NCBI GenBank assembly: GCA_003963075.1
Contig: RXJV01000035.1
Span: forward strand, 1 to 64,000
Source: Burkholderiales bacterium
GTDB lineage: Bacteria > Pseudomonadota > Gammaproteobacteria > Burkholderiales > Burkholderiaceae_C
DNA length: 64,000 nucleotides
Direction of reading: 5' to 3'
Below, piece by piece: positions 1 through 8,635 of the stretch. The notes below the pieces were generated by a model, which saw only the letters and a list, made by a program, of their open reading frames with translations, had not been told where the DNA came from and made no database searches. Positions within the stretch are counted from its first letter, which is position 1. Every line of letters begins with the position of its first letter. Made by a program: the position numbers and the translations under genes.

Positions 1-1645
1 TGATGTTCTCGCGGGCGATGATGTTGGCGCCGATGGCGGCCTGGATGGCCACGTCGTACATCTGGCGCGGGATCTGCTCGCGCATCTTGGCCGCCACGCC
101 GCGGCCGCGGTACTGGCTCTGGCTGCGGTGCACGATCATGGCCAGCGGATCGACCTTGTCGCCATTGATCATGATGTCGACTTTGACGACGTCGGCCGCG
201 CGGTATTCCTTGAACTCGTAGTCCATGGACGCATAGCCGCGCGAGGCGCTCTTGAGCTTGTCGAAGAAGTCCAGCACGATCTCGGCCAGCGGGATCTCGT
301 AGGTCAGCATGACCTGCTTGCCGTGGTAGGCCATGTTGAGCTGGATGCCGCGCTTCTGGTTGGCCAGGGTCATGACGACGCCAACATAGTCCTGCGGCAT
401 GTAGAGATGCACCGTGACGATGGGCTCGCGGATCTCGCGGATGCGGCCCACATCGGGCATCTTGGACGGGTTCTCGACCTGGATGACCTCGCCGTCATTC
501 AGCTCCACCTCGTAGATGACGCTGGGCGCCGTGGTGACGAGGTCCTGGTCGAACTCTCGCTCCAGGCGCTCCTGCACGATCTCCATGTGCAGCAGGCCCA
601 GGAACCCGACGCGGAAGCCGAAGCCGAGGGCCTGGCTGACCTCGGGCTCGTAGCGGATGGACGCGTCGTTCAGGCAGAGCTTCTCCAGCGCGTCCCGCAG
701 CTGGTCGTACTCGCTGGCTTCGGTCGGGTAGAGGCCGGCAAAGACCTGGGGCTGGATTTCCTTGAAGCCAGGCAGCGCCTCGGTGGCCGGGCCCGCGTTG
801 TTGGGCAGCTTCTTTTCCAGCGTGACGGTGTCACCCACCTTGGCCGCGGCCAGCTCCTTGATGCCGCAGATGATGAACCCCACCTCGCCGGCCTTCAGCG
901 CGTCGCGGTTCTCGCTCTTGGGCGTGAACACGCCCAGGTGCTCGATGGGGTAGACCGAGTTGGTCGCCATCATGCGGATGCGCTCGTTCTTGCGCAGTTC
1001 GCCGTCGACCACGCGCACCAGCATCACGACACCGACGTAGTTGTCGAACCAGGCGTCGATGATCATGGCCCGCGGCGGGCCGTCGGGGTTGCCCTGGGGC
1101 GGCGGCATCCGGGTGATGACGGCTTCCAGGATCTCGTCAATGCCCATGCCGGTCTTGGCCGAGCAGGGGATCGCGTTCTCGGCGTCGATGCCAATGACGT
1201 CCTCGATCTCGGCCTTGGCGTTGTCGGGGTCGGCGGACGGCAGGTCCATCTTGTTCAGCACCGGCACGACCTCGACGCCCAGGTCCAGCGCGGTGTAGCA
1301 GTTGGCCACGGTCTGGGCCTCGACGCCCTGCGATGCATCCACCACCAGCAGGGCGCCCTCGCAGGCTGACAGCGACCGGCTGACTTCGTAGGAGAAGTCC
1401 ACGTGCCCCGGAGTGTCGATCAGGTTCAGGTTGTAGACCTGACCATCCTGGGCCTTGTACTGCAGGGCGGCCGTCTGCGCCTTGATGGTGATGCCGCGCT
1501 CGCGCTCCAGGTCCATCGAGTCCAGCACCTGGGCTTCCATCTCACGGTCGCTCAAGCCGCCGCAGCGCTGGATGATGCGGTCGGCCAAGGTGCTTTTGCC
1601 GTGGTCGATGTGGGCAATGATGGAGAAGTTGCGGATGTGGTTCAT
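1..1645 (-). CDS. lepA: Elongation factor 4 (LepA), 3' end beyond window
   Basis: Ribosome-associated GTPase that back-translocates or remodels stalled ribosomes in the cytoplasm. The reverse-strand reading starts [19 protein letters not shown] and shows the G1 loop AHIDHGKST, the G3 motif DTPGHVDF and the G4 motif NKMD. Domain II and the LepA-specific region ([15 protein letters not shown]) follow. About 548 codons lie in the window; the family is about 600 residues, so roughly the last 50 are missing at the left edge. The ORF track omits it because no stop is reached. It lies downstream of mucD on the same strand, an order common in Burkholderiales, after a 515-bp gap that may hold its leader. 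Confidence 0.97.
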   Translation of the reverse strand, partial: MNHIRNFSIIAHIDHGKSTLADRIIQRCGGLSDREMEAQVLDSMDLERERGITIKAQTAALQYKAQDGQVYNLNLIDTPGHVDFSYEVSRSLSACEGALLVVDASQGVEAQTVANCYTALDLGVEVVPVLNKMDLPSADPDNAKAEIEDVIGIDAENAIPCSAKTGMGIDEILEAVITRMPPPQGNPDGPPRAMIIDAWFDNYVGVVMLVRVVDGELRKNERIRMMATNSVYPIEHLGVFTPKSENRDALKAGEVGFIICGIKELAAAKVGDTVTLEKKLPNNAGPATEALPGFKEIQPQVFAGLYPTEASEYDQLRDALEKLCLNDASIRYEPEVSQALGFGFRVGFLGLLHMEIVQERLEREFDQDLVTTAPSVIYEVELNDGEVIQVENPSKMPDVGRIREIREPIVTVHLYMPQDYVGVVMTLANQKRGIQLNMAYHGKQVMLTYEIPLAEIVLDFFDKLKSASRGYASMDYEFKEYRAADVVKVDIMINGDKVDPLAMIVHRSQSQYRGRGVAAKMREQIPRQMYDVAIQAAIGANIIARENI

Positions 1646-1750
1646 GCTCGTCGGCTGCACGGATCGCTGAAGTCACAACGGCGAACGCCATTGCGTTGGA
1701 GGCCCATATCGCGCAGCGATGTGGAGGCCCGCCAGGGCCGTGCCGTAAAC

Positions 1751-1784
1751 AAAAAAAAGGCACGTCGAAGAGGTGACGCGCCTT
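1751..1784 (-). terminator. Rho-independent terminator between mucD and lepA
   Basis: Read on the minus strand, AAGGCGCGTC and GACGTGCCTT pair over ten positions with one G-U wobble around an 8-nt loop. They run directly into a tract of eight T residues. It faces the direction of mucD-to-lepA transcription and lies about 105 bp before the lepA start, so it either closes an upstream transcript or acts as an attenuator in the lepA leader. Confidence 0.75.
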
Positions 1785-1814
1785 CCAACAAAAGGTATGG
1801 CAACTGCTTGTTGG
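1751..1814 (-). ncRNA. Candidate small RNA or lepA leader RNA
   Basis: Seen in the sequence: a -10-like TACAAT on the minus strand, then about 7 nt later an inverted repeat CCAACAA...TTGTTGG with a 16-nt loop, then at once the U-tailed terminator. Together they form a compact unit of about 64 nt with two hairpins. No family is recognised. Because lepA follows about 105 bp downstream on the same strand, it could be a free sRNA or the attenuated 5' leader of lepA. Confidence 0.35.
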
Positions 1815-1820
1815 GCTTTC

Positions 1821-1848
1821 ATTGTAGCCAAAAGGCCCTGCCGGAAAA
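1821..1848 (-). promoter_or_regulatory. Putative sigma-70 promoter before the sRNA/leader
   Basis: On the minus strand, TACAAT (1826-1821) is a good -10 box. Sixteen bases upstream is TTTTCC, a weak -35 box. Its position fits initiation near 1814, just ahead of the CCAACAA hairpin. The -35 match is poor, so the call rests mainly on the -10 and the downstream structures. Confidence 0.35.
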
Positions 1849-1896
1849 CCGCGCCAGCATTGGTTTTCCGGCCGTTGCAGGCCGCCAACAGGAATT

Positions 1897-1916
1897 TTAT
1901 ACACAACTTATGCACA
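1897..1916. promoter_or_regulatory. Pair of DnaA-box matches
   Basis: TTATACACA (1897-1905) and TTATGCACA (1908-1916) both fit the DnaA-box consensus TTATNCACA and are separated by 2 bp. Partial inverse matches (TGTGGACTG, TGTGGATCG) follow within 30 bp. No origin genes (dnaA, dnaN, gidA) are nearby, so this is more likely a DnaA-titrating or DnaA-regulated site than an origin. Confidence 0.35.
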
Positions 1917-2160
1917 AGCTCCTGTGGACTGCCTGTGGATCGAATCCTGGCCGCGCCTGTAGCCTCGGATTGCATCGCTCAACCCCAGTTTCCGGGGGGC
2001 ATCACACCCTGATTTTAGCGGCCAGCGCGAACAATCCGGGCGCCAGCGCCGAAGTTAGCCGGCGCCAACTTTGGGATGCGGTGGACAACCCGATGCGCGA
2101 GTCCATCCGGCCTTGCCGCATCGCGGAAAGCCCGAGCCATCCACCCAGGTTTGATCAGCT

Positions 2161-3633
2161 TCAGCGCGCCGGCTTCAGCAGCACGAAGCTGGTGACATCG
2201 TCACGGCGCACCAGCAGATTGATGGCCTTGGTCTTGTCCGCCTTGCCGATCTGTGCCTGGAAGGCCTTGACCGACGCGACCTCGACGTTGTCCACCGCGA
2301 GGATCAGATCGCCCTCGCGCAGCCCGGCGCGCGCAGCCGCACCGGTGGCGCTGTCGACCTTGACGCCCGCACTGAGCTTGCGCTCCTTGCGCTGCGCGTC
2401 GGTCAGCTCGGACACCTTCAGGCCCAGAGCCGTGCTCGGCGCCGTCGCAGGAGTCGCTTCGCCATCGGTGCCGGCCGCCGCGCCCAGCTGGCGCTTGCTG
2501 CGCTCATCCTCGCCAATGGTGACGACCAGGTCCTTGTAGGCGCCGCGACGGAACACGGTCAGCGTCGCCTTGGCCCCAGGTTTGACCGCGGCGATCAGGC
2601 GCCGCAGGTCTGCCGCCTTGTCGACCGGCTTGCCATCCACCTTGGTGATCACGTCACCGCCCTCCACGCCGGCCTTTTCGGCAGGGCTGCCGGCCGTGAC
2701 GTTGCGCACCACGGCGCCCGCCGGCTTGCCCAGACCGATGGCCTCGGCCACCTCCTTGGTGATGTCATCGGGCAGCACGCCGAGGAAGCCACGCACGACG
2801 CGGCCTCCTGCACGCAACTCATCGGCCACGCGGATGGCGTCGGCGATGGGTATCGCGAACGAAATGCCCATGTAGCCGCCACTCTGGCTGTAGATCTGCG
2901 AATTGATCCCGATGACCTCACCGCGCATATTGACCAGCGGCCCCCCCGAGTTGCCCGGGTTGATGGCCACGTCGGTCTGGATCAAGGGCAGCAGTTCGCC
3001 GGTGTCGCGTTGCTTGGCACTGATGATGCCGGCAGTCACGGAGTTGTCCAGCCCGAAGGGCGAGCCGATGGCCATCACCCACTCGCCCACCTTGGATTTG
3101 GTGCTGTCGCCGAGCTTGACGACCGGCAAGCCGCTGGCCTCGACCTTCACGACGGCAACGTCGGACCGCTGGTCGGCACCGATGATCTTGGCCTTGAACT
3201 CGCGTTTGTCGGTCATCGTGACGATGACCTCGTCGGCACCCTGCACCACATGGGCGTTGGTCATCACATAGCCATCGGCGCTCAGGATGAAGCCCGAGCC
3301 GACGCCGCGGCGCGTCGGCGCGTCCTCGTCCTCACCGTTGTTGCCCCCCCGCGGCGCGCCTCGGCGCGGGTTGGGAACGGGGACGCCAAAACGCCGGAAG
3401 AACTCCTGCATCTGCTCGTTCATCTCGCCCTGGCCTTCGGCTGGCTTCATCTTCTCCGCCGTGCGAATGTTGACCACCGCAGGGCCGACTCGTTCGACCA
3501 ACTCGGTGAAGTCTGGCAGCTCGCGCGCCTGCGCCAACGCGGCGGGCTGGCCCAGCATGAGGGCGAGCGCCAGCGCGCTGCCAGACAGCAGAAAGCGCGT
3601 GCGGGTAGGAATGAGTCGGTTCACAGCGTGCAT
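2161..3633 (-). CDS. mucD: Periplasmic serine protease, DegP/MucD family
   Basis: HtrA-type protease that degrades misfolded envelope proteins and belongs to the sigma-E regulon. The ATG at 3633 is preferred over the TTG of the 497-aa ORF because GGAAG lies just upstream and a signal peptide follows (hydrophobic core to about residue 34, AALAQA). The catalytic triad is visible: His128 (TNAHVV), Asp158 (SDVAVV) and Ser229 (GNSGGPL). Two PDZ domains follow, near 270-350 and 400-490. It lies 50 bp after rseA, in the same operon as rpoE. The N-terminal linker is rich in Gly, Arg and Glu, as in MucD orthologues. Confidence 0.95.
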   Translation of the reverse strand: MHAVNRLIPTRTRFLLSGSALALALMLGQPAALAQARELPDFTELVERVGPAVVNIRTAEKMKPAEGQGEMNEQMQEFFRRFGVPVPNPRRGAPRGGNNGEDEDAPTRRGVGSGFILSADGYVMTNAHVVQGADEVIVTMTDKREFKAKIIGADQRSDVAVVKVEASGLPVVKLGDSTKSKVGEWVMAIGSPFGLDNSVTAGIISAKQRDTGELLPLIQTDVAINPGNSGGPLVNMRGEVIGINSQIYSQSGGYMGISFAIPIADAIRVADELRAGGRVVRGFLGVLPDDITKEVAEAIGLGKPAGAVVRNVTAGSPAEKAGVEGGDVITKVDGKPVDKAADLRRLIAAVKPGAKATLTVFRRGAYKDLVVTIGEDERSKRQLGAAAGTDGEATPATAPSTALGLKVSELTDAQRKERKLSAGVKVDSATGAAARAGLREGDLILAVDNVEVASVKAFQAQIGKADKTKAINLLVRRDDVTSFVLLKPAR

Positions 3634-3683
3634 AGGAGACTTCCAGGGATTCAACAGGGCAAAGGGAACGCAAGGGTGACAGA

Positions 3684-4241
3684 TCAGCGGCCAGGATGCT
3701 TGGACACGGGCTCCGGCAAGACCAGCCCCCAGTCCACGAACTCCGGCGGAGCCTCGCGGGACAGCCCGGTGCCGCGCGGTGCGCCCAGACCCGCCAGCGT
3801 AGGGCCTGCGGCCGCCTGTGCAAAGCTCAGGCCGCCCAGACCCTGCACGCCGGGTGCGGCCATCGGCAGTGCCGCAGCGAGTGGCTCGGGCGCCGGCGCA
3901 GGCTGCCAGCTGACCAGACCAAGCGCCATGACGACGAAGCCGGCCGCCACTGCCAGCGGCGCGAACCAGTCGCGCCGGCGTGGATTCGGGGTCACCACCG
4001 CAGGCATGCGGGCATGCAGCGCGGCGAGCAAGGCCTCCGGGTCACGATGCAGCGGCGGCAGCTCGGCCGCGCGCAGGCCATCGCTAGCGGCGTGCCAGAC
4101 CGCCCAGCGCTCGCGCAACGACGCGTCGCTCGCCCAGGCGGCGCTGACCCGCTGCCACTCCTCGCTCGTTGCACGGCCATCGGCCACGGCGGACAACGCT
4201 TCGTGCAGCGGCGCGTCGTCTGAGCACTGCGGGTTCACCAT
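3684..4241 (-). CDS. rseA: Anti-sigma-E factor RseA
   Basis: Single-pass inner-membrane protein that holds RpoE inactive until envelope stress triggers proteolysis. The N-terminal 70 residues (LHEALSAVADGRAT...RERWAVWHAASDGLR) fit the RseA sigma-binding domain. A transmembrane segment (WFAPLAVAAGFVVMALGLVSW) lies near 91-111. A short periplasmic tail rich in Ala and Pro follows. The ATG overlaps the end of rpoE by 7 bp, implying translational coupling. The gene is 185 aa, near the family size. No rseB follows; mucD comes directly after it. Confidence 0.88.
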   Translation of the reverse strand: MVNPQCSDDAPLHEALSAVADGRATSEEWQRVSAAWASDASLRERWAVWHAASDGLRAAELPPLHRDPEALLAALHARMPAVVTPNPRRRDWFAPLAVAAGFVVMALGLVSWQPAPAPEPLAAALPMAAPGVQGLGGLSFAQAAAGPTLAGLGAPRGTGLSREAPPEFVDWGLVLPEPVSKHPGR

Positions 4242-4825
4242 CGCCCTCTCCCCAGGCCGCCTAGCAGCGGACGCACCCGTGCGGCCACGGCCTCGCGGGC
4301 GCGGAAGATGCGCGAACGCACCGTGCCCGCCGGGCAGTCCAACACTTCGGCAATCTCGTCGTAACTCAAGCCTTCCACCTCTCGCAACAGCAGTGCGCGG
4401 CGCTGGTCGTCGGCCAGGGCCTCGACTGCCGCGTTCAAGCCGGCAGCGAGCTGGCGGCTGGCCAGCAACGCCTCCGGGCTTGCATCGTCGCTTGGAGTGG
4501 CATCGCTGCCAAAAGTTCCGTCGGCATCGGCGAGGGCCTCATGGGGCCGCTGACGCGCCCGTTGCGCCCGGTGACGCTGGGCCGCGTTGATCGCGATGCG
4601 GTAGATCCAGGTGTAGAAGGCGCTGTCGCCACGGAAACCCGGCAGGGCCTTGTAGGCCGCGAGGAAGGTCTCCTGGCACAGGTCGGCCACGTCGGCCGGG
4701 TCGTAGACGCTGCGCGACAGCAGGCGCTCGATGCGCCGTTGGTACTTGAGCACCAGCATGTCGAAGGCCGCACGGCTGCCGGCCTGGGCCTCGCTGACCA
4801 GACGCGCATCTGCCTCGGCGCTCAT
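4235..4825 (-). CDS. rpoE: RNA polymerase sigma-E factor (ECF)
   Basis: Extracytoplasmic-function sigma factor controlling the envelope-stress response. The 196-aa protein has region 2 (FDMLVLKYQRRIERLLSR, DVADLCQETFLAAYKAL, FYTWIYRIAINAA) and region 4 (LREVEGLSYDEIAEVLDCPAGTVRSRIFRAREA). A variable acidic linker (DADGTFGSDATPSDDASPEA) lies between them. It overlaps ygfX upstream by ATGA and rseA downstream by 7 bp, so the three are probably co-translated. The partners rseA and mucD support the RpoE assignment over other ECF factors. Confidence 0.96.
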   Translation of the reverse strand: MSAEADARLVSEAQAGSRAAFDMLVLKYQRRIERLLSRSVYDPADVADLCQETFLAAYKALPGFRGDSAFYTWIYRIAINAAQRHRAQRARQRPHEALADADGTFGSDATPSDDASPEALLASRQLAAGLNAAVEALADDQRRALLLREVEGLSYDEIAEVLDCPAGTVRSRIFRAREAVAARVRPLLGGLGRGRW

Positions 4826-5241
4826 CGCTGCACGATCCCGCCGGACGCTGTGAACAGCGTCGCCCGCAACGCGCCCCAGTGCGCGCCCTGCTGGCGGCGT
4901 GACAACGGCAACCAGCGCGGCCCGGGCACGGCGCGCAGCAGCAACCAGGCATCGAGGTCGATCAGCACCGCGAGTTGCACCTGGGCTTCATCATCGCGGC
5001 CTGGCTCGGCCAACCACCAGGCCTGGCCGTCCCAACGCAAACGACGCGGCGAGACCGCCGCCAGGCGCCACGCCCACAGCGCAGCAACAGGAAGCATCAG
5101 CCAGGCCGGCCACGCTTGAGGATGATGGTCGCAGGCCCAGGCCACGAGGCCGGCGGCAGCCAGGGCCACCAGCGCCGCAACACAGGCCTGCACAGCCGCC
5201 TGAGGCTGCAAATGCACCACGACTGGCGGCGTGCGATGCAT
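4822..5241 (-). CDS. YgfX-like small inner-membrane protein
   Basis: A 139-aa protein with two hydrophobic segments (ACVAALVALAAAGLVAWAC and AWLMLPVAALWAWRLAAV), then a soluble tail. The motif LRWDGQAWWL followed by a strand-rich region resembles E. coli YgfX (CptA), which has LRWQGQEWS at the same relative place. YgfX is a membrane protein linked to cell-division proteins and, in some reports, a toxin. The resemblance is from memory of one short motif plus topology. It sits between fabF and rpoE and overlaps rpoE by 4 bp. Confidence 0.6.
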   Translation of the reverse strand: MHRTPPVVVHLQPQAAVQACVAALVALAAAGLVAWACDHHPQAWPAWLMLPVAALWAWRLAAVSPRRLRWDGQAWWLAEPGRDDEAQVQLAVLIDLDAWLLLRAVPGPRWLPLSRRQQGAHWGALRATLFTASGGIVQR

Positions 5242-5259
5242 CGCCGGGCCGTCGCGCGG

Positions 5260-6504
5260 TCAGACGCGCTTGAAGATCAGCGTGCCGTTGGTGCCGCCGA
5301 AGCCGAAGTTGTTCTTCGCGGCAACATCGATCTTCATCGGCCGCGCCTCATTGGCGCAGTAGTCCAGATCGCACTCCGGATCCTGGTTGAAGATGTTGAT
5401 GGTTGGCGGCGCCACCTGATCGCGAATCGCCAGGGCCGTGAACACCGACTCGATGCCGCCCGCGCCGCCCAGCAGGTGGCCGGTCATGGACTTGGTCGAG
5501 CTGACCACCATCTGCTTGGCATGGTCGCCGAAGGCCAGCTTGATCGCGTTGGTCTCGTTCACGTCGCCCAGCGGCGTGGAGGTGCCGTGGGCATTCATGT
5601 ACTGGACCTGGTCAGGGTTGAGGCCCGCATTGCGCAGCGCCGCACGCATGGATCGCTTGGGGCCGTCGACGTTGGGCGCGGTCATGTGGTAAGCGTCCGC
5701 GCCCATGCCGAAGCCGGCGAGTTCGCAGTAGATCTTGGCGCCGCGCTTCTTGGCGTGTTCGTACTCTTCGAGCACCAGCACGCCAGCGCCCTCACCCAGC
5801 ACGAAGCCGTCACGGTCCTTGTCCCAGGGGCGGGACGCGGTCGCCGGGTCGTCATTGCGGGTGGACAGCGCCCGGGCCGAAGCGAAGCCGCCGATGCCCA
5901 GCGCCGACACCGCGCCCTCGGCACCGCCGGCGATCATCACGTCGGCGTCGCCGTATTCGATGAGGCGGCCGGCTTCACCGATGGCATGCAGGCCGGTGGT
6001 ACAGGCCGTCACGATCGCAAGGTTCGGGCCCTGGAAGCCAAAATTGATCGACACATGGCCCGAGATCATGTTGATGATCGAGGCCGGGATGAAGAACGGC
6101 GAAATGCGGCGCGGGCCGCGATTCATGAACTCGGTGTGAGTCGCCTCGATCAGCGGCAGGCCACCGATGCCGGAACCCACGAGCACGCCGATGCGCTCAG
6201 CCTGCTCTTCGGTGAGTTGCTCTCCGGTCGGAATGCCGGAATCACGCACCGCCTGGAATGCCGCCGCCAGCCCGTAATGGATGAAGTTGTCCATGTGCCG
6301 GGCTTCCTTGGCGGGGATGTACTCCTCGATGTTGAAGCCCTTGACCTCACCCGCAAACTGGCATGCCATGCTGCTGGCATCGAAACGGGTGACGGTGGCA
6401 ATGCCGGAACGCCCGGCGAGGATATTGGCCCAACCCTCGGCAACGCTGTTGCCGACGGGACTGATCAGGCCAAGACCGGTGACGACAACGCGGCGACGGG
6501 TCAT
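5260..6504 (-). CDS. fabF: 3-oxoacyl-ACP synthase II
   Basis: Condensing enzyme that elongates acyl-ACP with malonyl-ACP in fatty-acid synthesis. The ATG at 6504 ([18 protein letters not shown]) is preferred over the TTG of the ORF track, giving 414 aa, the usual FabF size. The catalytic Cys168 lies in [14 protein letters not shown]. The two histidines of the Cys-His-His triad are in [12 protein letters not shown] and [13 protein letters not shown]. The C-terminal FGFGGTNG motif is intact. It follows acpP, with a perfect 18-bp palindrome in the 58-bp gap. Confidence 0.97.
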   Translation of the reverse strand: MTRRRVVVTGLGLISPVGNSVAEGWANILAGRSGIATVTRFDASSMACQFAGEVKGFNIEEYIPAKEARHMDNFIHYGLAAAFQAVRDSGIPTGEQLTEEQAERIGVLVGSGIGGLPLIEATHTEFMNRGPRRISPFFIPASIINMISGHVSINFGFQGPNLAIVTACTTGLHAIGEAGRLIEYGDADVMIAGGAEGAVSALGIGGFASARALSTRNDDPATASRPWDKDRDGFVLGEGAGVLVLEEYEHAKKRGAKIYCELAGFGMGADAYHMTAPNVDGPKRSMRAALRNAGLNPDQVQYMNAHGTSTPLGDVNETNAIKLAFGDHAKQMVVSSTKSMTGHLLGGAGGIESVFTALAIRDQVAPPTINIFNQDPECDLDYCANEARPMKIDVAAKNNFGFGGTNGTLIFKRV

Positions 6505-6533
6505 GCAGTGCGGATCAGAGAGTTGCAAGAGCC

Positions 6534-6551
6534 GAAGGCCTCGAGGCCTTC
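6534..6551. repeat. Perfect 18-bp palindrome between acpP and fabF
   Basis: GAAGGCCTCGAGGCCTTC reads the same on both strands and would form a strong RNA hairpin just after the acpP stop codon. There is no T-tract, so it is not a standard terminator. It could be a processing or stabilising hairpin that lets acpP mRNA accumulate above that of fabF. Confidence 0.6.
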
Positions 6552-6562
6552 AGCAGGAGGCC

Positions 6563-6865
<303 letters not shown>

Positions 6866-6914
6866 CTAGTTCAGGGCGCCAGCGTGGCCTGGGAGGGTCC
6901 GCAGGCCATGGGGT

Positions 6915-7667
6915 TCAGGCCATGAACATGCCGCCGTTGACGTGCAGTTCCGAGCCGGTAATGTAGGCCGCCCCCGATGACGCCAGGAAGACGACGGCAG
7001 CGGCAATCTCGTCCGGCGCCCCCAGGCGGCCCAACGGGATCTGCGCCAGCAGCGCGGTCTTCTGCGCCTCGGGCAGCACCTCGGTCATATCGGTGGCGAT
7101 GAAGCCGGGCGCGACGCAGTTGACTGTGATGCCACGGCTGCCCAGCTCGCGCGCCAGCGAGCGGGTGAGGCCGGCCACGCCCGCCTTGGCGGCGGCATAG
7201 TTGGCCTGGCCTGGGTTGCCGGAGGCGCCGACCACCGACGTGATGTTGATGATGCGGCCGGTACGCTGCTTCATCATCGGCTTGGTGGCCGCGCGGGCGA
7301 GACGGAACACGGCCTTCAGATTGGTGTCGATGACGGCGTCCCAGTCCTCGTCCTTCATCCGCATGGACAGCATGTCGCGCGTGATGCCGGCGTTGTTGAC
7401 GAGCACGTGCAGGCCGCCCTCCTGGGCCACGATGGCGTCGACCGCAGCCTGCACCGCGGCACCGTCGGTCACGTTGAGCACCATGCCGCGGCCGCCATGG
7501 GCGCCGAGCGCCTCGGTGATGCCCGCGGCGCCCGCGTCGGAAGTTGCGGTGCCGATGACGCGCCAGCCGGCCTCGGCCAGGCGCAGCGCGATCGCGCGGC
7601 CGATGCCGCGGCTGGCGCCGGTGACGAGGGCGATGCCCAGCTTCGCGAGGGATGCAGAGTCAGTCAT
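6915..7667 (-). CDS. fabG: 3-oxoacyl-ACP reductase
   Basis: NADPH-dependent reductase of the fatty-acid elongation cycle, a classical short-chain dehydrogenase of 250 aa. The cofactor loop TGASRGIGRAIA is at residues 17-28. NNAG lies near 91. The catalytic Ser (NITSVVG) and the YAAAKAG motif with Tyr and Lys are present. The C-terminal YITGSELHVNGGMFMA is characteristic of FabG. It starts 3 bp after the fabD stop codon and is co-transcribed with its fab neighbours. Confidence 0.97.
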   Translation of the reverse strand: MTDSASLAKLGIALVTGASRGIGRAIALRLAEAGWRVIGTATSDAGAAGITEALGAHGGRGMVLNVTDGAAVQAAVDAIVAQEGGLHVLVNNAGITRDMLSMRMKDEDWDAVIDTNLKAVFRLARAATKPMMKQRTGRIINITSVVGASGNPGQANYAAAKAGVAGLTRSLARELGSRGITVNCVAPGFIATDMTEVLPEAQKTALLAQIPLGRLGAPDEIAAAVVFLASSGAAYITGSELHVNGGMFMA

Positions 7668-7670
7668 GGG

Positions 7671-8615
7671 TCACGCTCCAAGAAGGGCACGGGCCTCGGC
7701 CAGCGAGGCGGGGTCGAATACGCAGGCGGCCTGGAGCTCGGCGTCGATGCGCTTGGCCATGCCGGTCAGCACCTTGCCGGGGCCGGCTTCGATCAGGTGG
7801 TTCAGGCCGCGGGCCTTGAGCGCCTGCACGACCTCGACCCAACGCACCGGGCCGAAGGCCTGGCGGTAGAGGGCATCACGCAGGGCATCGGCGCTGTCGG
7901 TGACGGCCACGTCGATGTTGTTGACCACCGGGAAGGCAGCGGCCTGGAACTGCACCGACGCCAGCTTGTCCTTCAGCCGCTCGGCGGCCGGCTTCATCAG
8001 GCTGGAGTGGAAGGGCGCGGACACCGGCAGCGGCAGCGCACGCTTGGCGCCCAGGGCCTTCAGGATCTCGGCCGCCTTCTCGGCACCGGCCTTGCTGCCG
8101 GCGATGACCGTCTGCTTGGGATCGTTGAAGTTGACGGCCTCGATGGCCTCGCCGGTCTCGGCCGCAGCCCGGGCACAACCCTCGCGGACCGCTTCGCCGT
8201 CCAGGCCGAGGATGGCGTACATCGCGCCGGCACCGACCGGCACGGCCTCCTGCATGGCCTGGGCGCGAAAGCGCACCAGCGGCAGCGCATCGGCCAGGCT
8301 GAGTGCGCCAGCGGCGACCAGGGCGGTGTACTCGCCCAGCGAATGGCCGGCCGCGGCGGCCGGCACGGCACCGGTCTCGGCGACGAAGGCACGCCAGCAG
8401 GCGATGCCGGCCGTGAGCATGACAGGCTGGGTGTTGGTGGTCAGGTCCAGCTGGTCCTTGGGGCCGGTGTGGATCAGCGCGCCGATGTCTTCGCCGAGTG
8501 CAGCGGACGCCTCCTCCAGCGTGCGGCGGATTTCAGGGTGGTCGCCCCAGGCGTCGAGCATGCCGACGGCCTGCGAGCCTTGGCCGGGAAAGACAACGGC
8601 AAAGCGTGCAGTCAT
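7671..8615 (-). CDS. fabD: Malonyl-CoA:ACP transacylase
   Basis: Loads malonyl groups from CoA onto ACP. The 314-aa protein begins with the typical FAVVFPGQGSQAVGM. It has the nucleophile elbow GHSLGEYTAL and the catalytic His in PVSAPFHSSLM. The C-terminal region (IEAGPGKVLTGMAKRI) also fits the family. It lies between fabH and fabG in the fab operon. Confidence 0.97.
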   Translation of the reverse strand: MTARFAVVFPGQGSQAVGMLDAWGDHPEIRRTLEEASAALGEDIGALIHTGPKDQLDLTTNTQPVMLTAGIACWRAFVAETGAVPAAAAGHSLGEYTALVAAGALSLADALPLVRFRAQAMQEAVPVGAGAMYAILGLDGEAVREGCARAAAETGEAIEAVNFNDPKQTVIAGSKAGAEKAAEILKALGAKRALPLPVSAPFHSSLMKPAAERLKDKLASVQFQAAAFPVVNNIDVAVTDSADALRDALYRQAFGPVRWVEVVQALKARGLNHLIEAGPGKVLTGMAKRIDAELQAACVFDPASLAEARALLGA

Positions 8616-8635
8616 AGAAGAGAACTCGGGAAAAA

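Noticed and set aside
1897-1942. DnaA boxes considered as the chromosome origin
   Set aside because: No dnaA, dnaN, gyrB, parAB or AT-rich unwinding region is nearby; only two good boxes.
1673-1975. 100-aa minus-strand ORF in the mucD-lepA gap
   Set aside because: It reads through the terminator and poly-T tract and overlaps a competing frame; no ribosome site or family resemblance.
128-2539. Long plus-strand ORFs (413 and 378 aa) opposite lepA and mucD
   Set aside because: They are antisense readings of lepA and mucD; composition is rich in Arg, Gly, His, Ala and Val with no family motif, while the minus strand has complete motifs.
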